From Candidatus Poribacteria bacterium (GTDB taxonomy: Bacteria > Poribacteria > WGA-4E > WGA-3G): 64,000 nucleotides of DNA. The notes beneath the pieces were generated by a model that saw only the letters and a program-made list of their open reading frames with translations, searched no databases and was not told the DNA's origin. Positions 61,169 through 64,000 of this stretch are shown one piece after another. Position 1 is the first letter of the stretch, and each line of letters starts with the position of its first letter. The position numbers were made by a program, and so were the translations under genes. The stretch spans positions 62,001 through 126,000 of the forward strand of contig JAJEAG010000042.1 of the NCBI GenBank assembly GCA_022824265.1, given 5' to 3'.

Positions 61169-63049
61169 ATGAATACGCAAAAATTTATACGCTTATCAAT
61201 AATACTAACGCTTATCTACATTTCACTCATAGTTATCCCTGTCATCGCCGAGGAGGCACACCACACGCAACTTTCGTTACCAGAAGGTGTGGTCACAATA
61301 CTCGGCAAAGGACGTATGTATGACATCCAATACTCACCAGATGGGGCACAACTTGCGGTTGCATCATCCATCGGTATATGGGTATACGATACATCTAATC
61401 TACAAGTACAGTTCCTCCTCAAGAAACACATAGGACCTGTGAAATGTATCGCATTTCGTCCTGATGGCAAAGTTCTCGTTAGTTGTGATAATTTCGGTGA
61501 CATACATCTGTGGGATATGCAAACTGGCGCACATCTACGAAAACTCGCTATCGCCCTCTCATGCATCAGTATCGCCTTCAACGCAAGTGGTGACACAATT
61601 ATAACGGGTGGTAGAAATAGTGATATCCGCTTGTGGGATGCGGAAACGGGTACAGAAAAGAAGGGACTCCACAGAGAATTCGGTGCAAGAAACAATATCA
61701 ATATTGTGGCATTCAATCCCAGTGGATTTGAAATCGCTGCAGGTGTGAAACAGAAGACAGTTTTCTTATGGGATTCACTCACAGGAAACTCCATAATGAA
61801 TCTGCCTGGACATCAATCTTCTGTTACCAGTGCTGTGTTCAGTTCCGATGGTACTATGCTCGCAAGTGGAAGTAAGGACAAAACTATCAGGTTTTGGGAT
61901 ATGGACACAATGGAACAGACACATATACTCAAGGGAAAAATGTCTGGTGTTAACGACATTGACTTCAGTCCAGATGGAAATCTAATAATTGCAGGTTGCA
62001 CCGACGGCACAATCCATGTGTGGGAAACAAGGACAGGTGGACATAAGAGGACATTCATGGGTCATCAAGCCAGTGTACAAAGTGTCGCATGCAGCTCAGA
62101 CTTCCGGACTATCGCCAGCGGTAGCTTGGACGGGAGTCTCCGCATTTGGAATTTACTTACTCAACAAAATGGAGAAGTAGTATCTGACGATAATACAGAA
62201 TTTCACAGTTTTAACATAGGGGCGGACGACAAAACTATCGCAAGTCCATCCGACGAAAAAATGGTCTATTTTTGGGACGTAGAATCTGGAACGGTTCAGA
62301 ATATATTCAGGGAGAAAGACGTTAGTTATGTTACAAACATTGCTTTGAGTCCAGATGGAAAAACCTTTGCTATAACCAATCGTGACAGAGATCTCTCTTT
62401 ATGGAGCATGAACACACATGAACATAGATGGACTATAAATGGAAAAAATGCACAAGCATTATGTATCGCCTTTAGTCCTGATGCTAAAATAATTGCAAAT
62501 GGAATGTCAAACAATACTATCTCGCTTTGGGATGCAGACACTGGTGAACAAAAGAAAAACCTGATAGGACATAAGAAACAAATAAAGTTCATTCGTTACA
62601 GTCCTAATGGCAAGACTATCGCAAGTTACAGTAATGATAAGACGATCCGACTATGGAATGCACACACAGGTGAAGCAAGCCATATTATTAGTGGGAAATG
62701 GAATTCAGTCCAAAACATCGCGTTCAGTCCTGACAGTAAAACGATTGCTTGTGCACCATTTACACGAAATATACAACTTTATGATGTTCATACAGGTAAG
62801 AAAAAGGTATTCCTTAGAAGAAATCTATATAATATATCGTGTGTTTCTTTTAGTCCGGATGGTAAATTATTTGTGGTAGGTGATATGAGAGGGAGTATAA
62901 CCATTTACAATCTCCGTACAAAGAAACCCATCCATACGTTTGAGGGTATACGGAAAAAAGTAAGTGAGATTGCCTTTGCGTTAGATGGAAAAGTCCTTGT
63001 CAGTCTGAGTGGTGGCGTTATGTATATCTGGGATGTCCCAACATTGTAA
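61169..63049 (+). CDS. WD40-repeat protein, 14 units, secreted (outlying paralogue)
   Basis: A 626-residue protein with a signal peptide (about 8-28, ending VIAEEA), then LPEGVVTILGKG (37-48) and the GIWVYD first blade, so it belongs with the WD40 proteins at 5412-14413. About 14 blade ends are counted. It stands alone 47 kb away and on the opposite strand. The spacing and sequence of blades are less uniform than in the cluster, so it is probably an older copy. No ribosome site is seen before the ATG. Confidence 0.9.
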   Translation: MNTQKFIRLSIILTLIYISLIVIPVIAEEAHHTQLSLPEGVVTILGKGRMYDIQYSPDGAQLAVASSIGIWVYDTSNLQVQFLLKKHIGPVKCIAFRPDGKVLVSCDNFGDIHLWDMQTGAHLRKLAIALSCISIAFNASGDTIITGGRNSDIRLWDAETGTEKKGLHREFGARNNINIVAFNPSGFEIAAGVKQKTVFLWDSLTGNSIMNLPGHQSSVTSAVFSSDGTMLASGSKDKTIRFWDMDTMEQTHILKGKMSGVNDIDFSPDGNLIIAGCTDGTIHVWETRTGGHKRTFMGHQASVQSVACSSDFRTIASGSLDGSLRIWNLLTQQNGEVVSDDNTEFHSFNIGADDKTIASPSDEKMVYFWDVESGTVQNIFREKDVSYVTNIALSPDGKTFAITNRDRDLSLWSMNTHEHRWTINGKNAQALCIAFSPDAKIIANGMSNNTISLWDADTGEQKKNLIGHKKQIKFIRYSPNGKTIASYSNDKTIRLWNAHTGEASHIISGKWNSVQNIAFSPDSKTIACAPFTRNIQLYDVHTGKKKVFLRRNLYNISCVSFSPDGKLFVVGDMRGSITIYNLRTKKPIHTFEGIRKKVSEIAFALDGKVLVSLSGGVMYIWDVPTL

Positions 63050-63135
63050 GTCAAGAATTGCGTGTAACACCTTTATAACTGTCAACTTATGGATGAGAAG
63101 CGTTTTTAGTCGTGTAGCCCATTGCGCATCTTTCT

Positions 63136-63169
63136 TTATCTGAATCGCGGATAAACGCTATTCAGATAA
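63136..63169. repeat. Hairpin between converging genes
   Basis: TTATCTGAATCGCG (63136-63149) and CGCTATTCAGATAA (63156-63169) form a 14-bp stem with one mismatch. The sequence is related to the outer flank of the TIR element (GTCTGAATCGC). It lies four bases before the stop of the convergent gene at 63173 and may end both transcripts. Confidence 0.5.
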
Positions 63170-63172
63170 CAC

Positions 63173-64000
63173 TTATCGCCCCTTTAAACTCGCCCATGTG
63201 GTCAGGTCTTTCTTTTTTGCAGACAACAACCCTCGCAAACTGACAGTGGCTAACTGCTGCTGAATTCCTGCAAAGGAAACATCGACTATGCGGTAAAAGT
63301 AGTGCGTGTTGGGTTTTGTAGTAGTGTCTATCCAAGTATAGTCGTTGCGTTTAGATGTGGTCCCTGCTCCCTTAATCAATTTCGGTGTGACGACTTTAAA
63401 CACTCCATCCCTTGTTTCACTGCGTAGAATATAGAAACCTGCGTTCTCTATCTCGGATTCGGTTGTCCAAGTAAGAACAACCCCTTTTTCGGTATGTTCT
63501 GCCCAGAAATGTGAAAGTGTAACAGGTAAAGTGCCATTACGTCTATAACCGGGATTCCCTATGTCTGTTGCGTTACCCCAATAAGATGAAACAACTAATG
63601 GGAAATTTGCAGTACTTCGCCAACTATCAGCATCTGTTCCATCCAACGGTAGAAATGCATCTTTCGTATATCGGCGCATTAGCGAAGTGCGTTGACCATC
63701 TTCTGTTGTACCAACTGGGATTTCCCATGCAGGTTCGTCGAGAGTGCTGGGGTCACCATCCAGATTACCAATAATATCAACCAAGGTCCCATCCGTGTTA
63801 ATCAATTTCAACGAAAAACCAGCTAAACCAATAATCATGTTTCGGTGTTGGTTCTGTTCAAATTCATCAGAATGTTGACTGAAAAAGTGATAGATACGAT
63901 TTTCTGAGAGAAAATCAGATTTTTGTCTTGCATTCCACGTCACTATGAGTACTGTTTCCTTCGGTGGTATGTATAAGTCCTTTAGAGAAACAACCCCATG
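63173..64000 (-). CDS. Large secreted protein, C-terminal part (runs off right edge)
   Basis: 276 codons are in the window; the frame is open to the edge, so the real start lies outside. The first part (SLKDLYIPPKETVLIVTW, then a Leu-rich segment) resembles lamin-tail domains (LTD). It ends with a beta-sandwich (LPVTLSHFWAEHTEKGVVLTW ... GFYILRSETRDG ... THYFYRIVDVS) of the fibronectin-III-like form common in C-termini of secreted proteins, and a tail KKDLTTWASLKGR. The tail matches that of the LamG protein at 35210. Apparently an extracellular or surface protein. Confidence 0.7.
   Translation of the reverse strand, partial: HGVVSLKDLYIPPKETVLIVTWNARQKSDFLSENRIYHFFSQHSDEFEQNQHRNMIIGLAGFSLKLINTDGTLVDIIGNLDGDPSTLDEPAWEIPVGTTEDGQRTSLMRRYTKDAFLPLDGTDADSWRSTANFPLVVSSYWGNATDIGNPGYRRNGTLPVTLSHFWAEHTEKGVVLTWTTESEIENAGFYILRSETRDGVFKVVTPKLIKGAGTTSKRNDYTWIDTTTKPNTHYFYRIVDVSFAGIQQQLATVSLRGLLSAKKKDLTTWASLKGR

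Overview
The window looks like chromosomal DNA of an uncultured bacterium, most likely a member of Candidatus Poribacteria or a close relative. This is inferred from gene content, not from a marker gene: six secreted or anchored WD40-repeat proteins, two phytanoyl-CoA dioxygenase (PhyH) proteins, three Gfo/Idh/MocA dehydrogenases, a sugar isomerase/epimerase TIM barrel, LamG and lamin-tail-like proteins, and a ThuA fusion. There is no rRNA, tRNA, CRISPR array, phage or recognisable transposase. Base composition is moderately AT-rich and sigma70-like promoters with 17-bp spacers can be picked out by eye.

Layout. 1-5.4 kb: the 5' part of an aspartate kinase gene, a Gfo/Idh/MocA dehydrogenase, a three-gene operon (DUF2064 transferase, SDR, PhyH) and a sugar isomerase. 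5.4-14.4 kb: five co-directional WD40 genes whose propeller units number 7, 8, 14, 15 and 16; a sixth lies alone at 61.2-63.0 kb. 14.4-26.6 kb: a second Gfo dehydrogenase, a repeat-filled 1.1-kb gap, rsmI with a hydroxyacyl-CoA dehydrogenase and a TVP38-like membrane protein, a 1372-residue ThuA-LamG-propeller protein, a GH43-like protein and a second PhyH. 26.6-30.8 kb: purD followed by a small fusion of the Rel-type zinc-finger domain to a winged helix, a membrane-anchored von Willebrand A protein, an SDR and a free-standing LarE C-terminal-like domain. 31.3-38.7 kb: cysteine desulfurase, a third Gfo dehydrogenase, a membrane b/c-type cytochrome, a LamG protein, dihydrolipoyl dehydrogenase and an orphan antitoxin-like gene, separated by repeats.

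38.7-45.2 kb holds a methyl-cycle operon (metK, ahcY, a small membrane protein, a PfkB kinase that may be an adenosine kinase) preceded by an S1 ribosomal protein gene with long acidic tails. 45.5-51.9 kb is a partner-switching and two-component locus: STAS, anti-sigma-type kinase, REC-PP2C phosphatase, REC, a four-PAS histidine kinase, UspA and two more STAS proteins, with no sigma factor in sight; one arm has a perfect-consensus promoter. 52.6-61.1 kb carries a dehydrogenase, an Eis-like acetyltransferase, an orphan DNA methyltransferase, and envelope genes (uppP, methyltransferase, polysaccharide deacetylase, two glycosyltransferases). The right end cuts a large secreted protein.

The most striking structure not explained by genes is a set of small non-autonomous repeat elements in the intergenic spaces: TIR-bounded units of about 110-365 bp, built from a limited vocabulary of short hairpin modules that recur in the same order at different loci. 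The other notable signals are the WD40 expansion with a shared N-terminal module, and a C-terminal tail (Leu-Thr-Thr-Trp followed by Leu/Ile-Lys) common to two unrelated secreted proteins, which may be a sorting signal.
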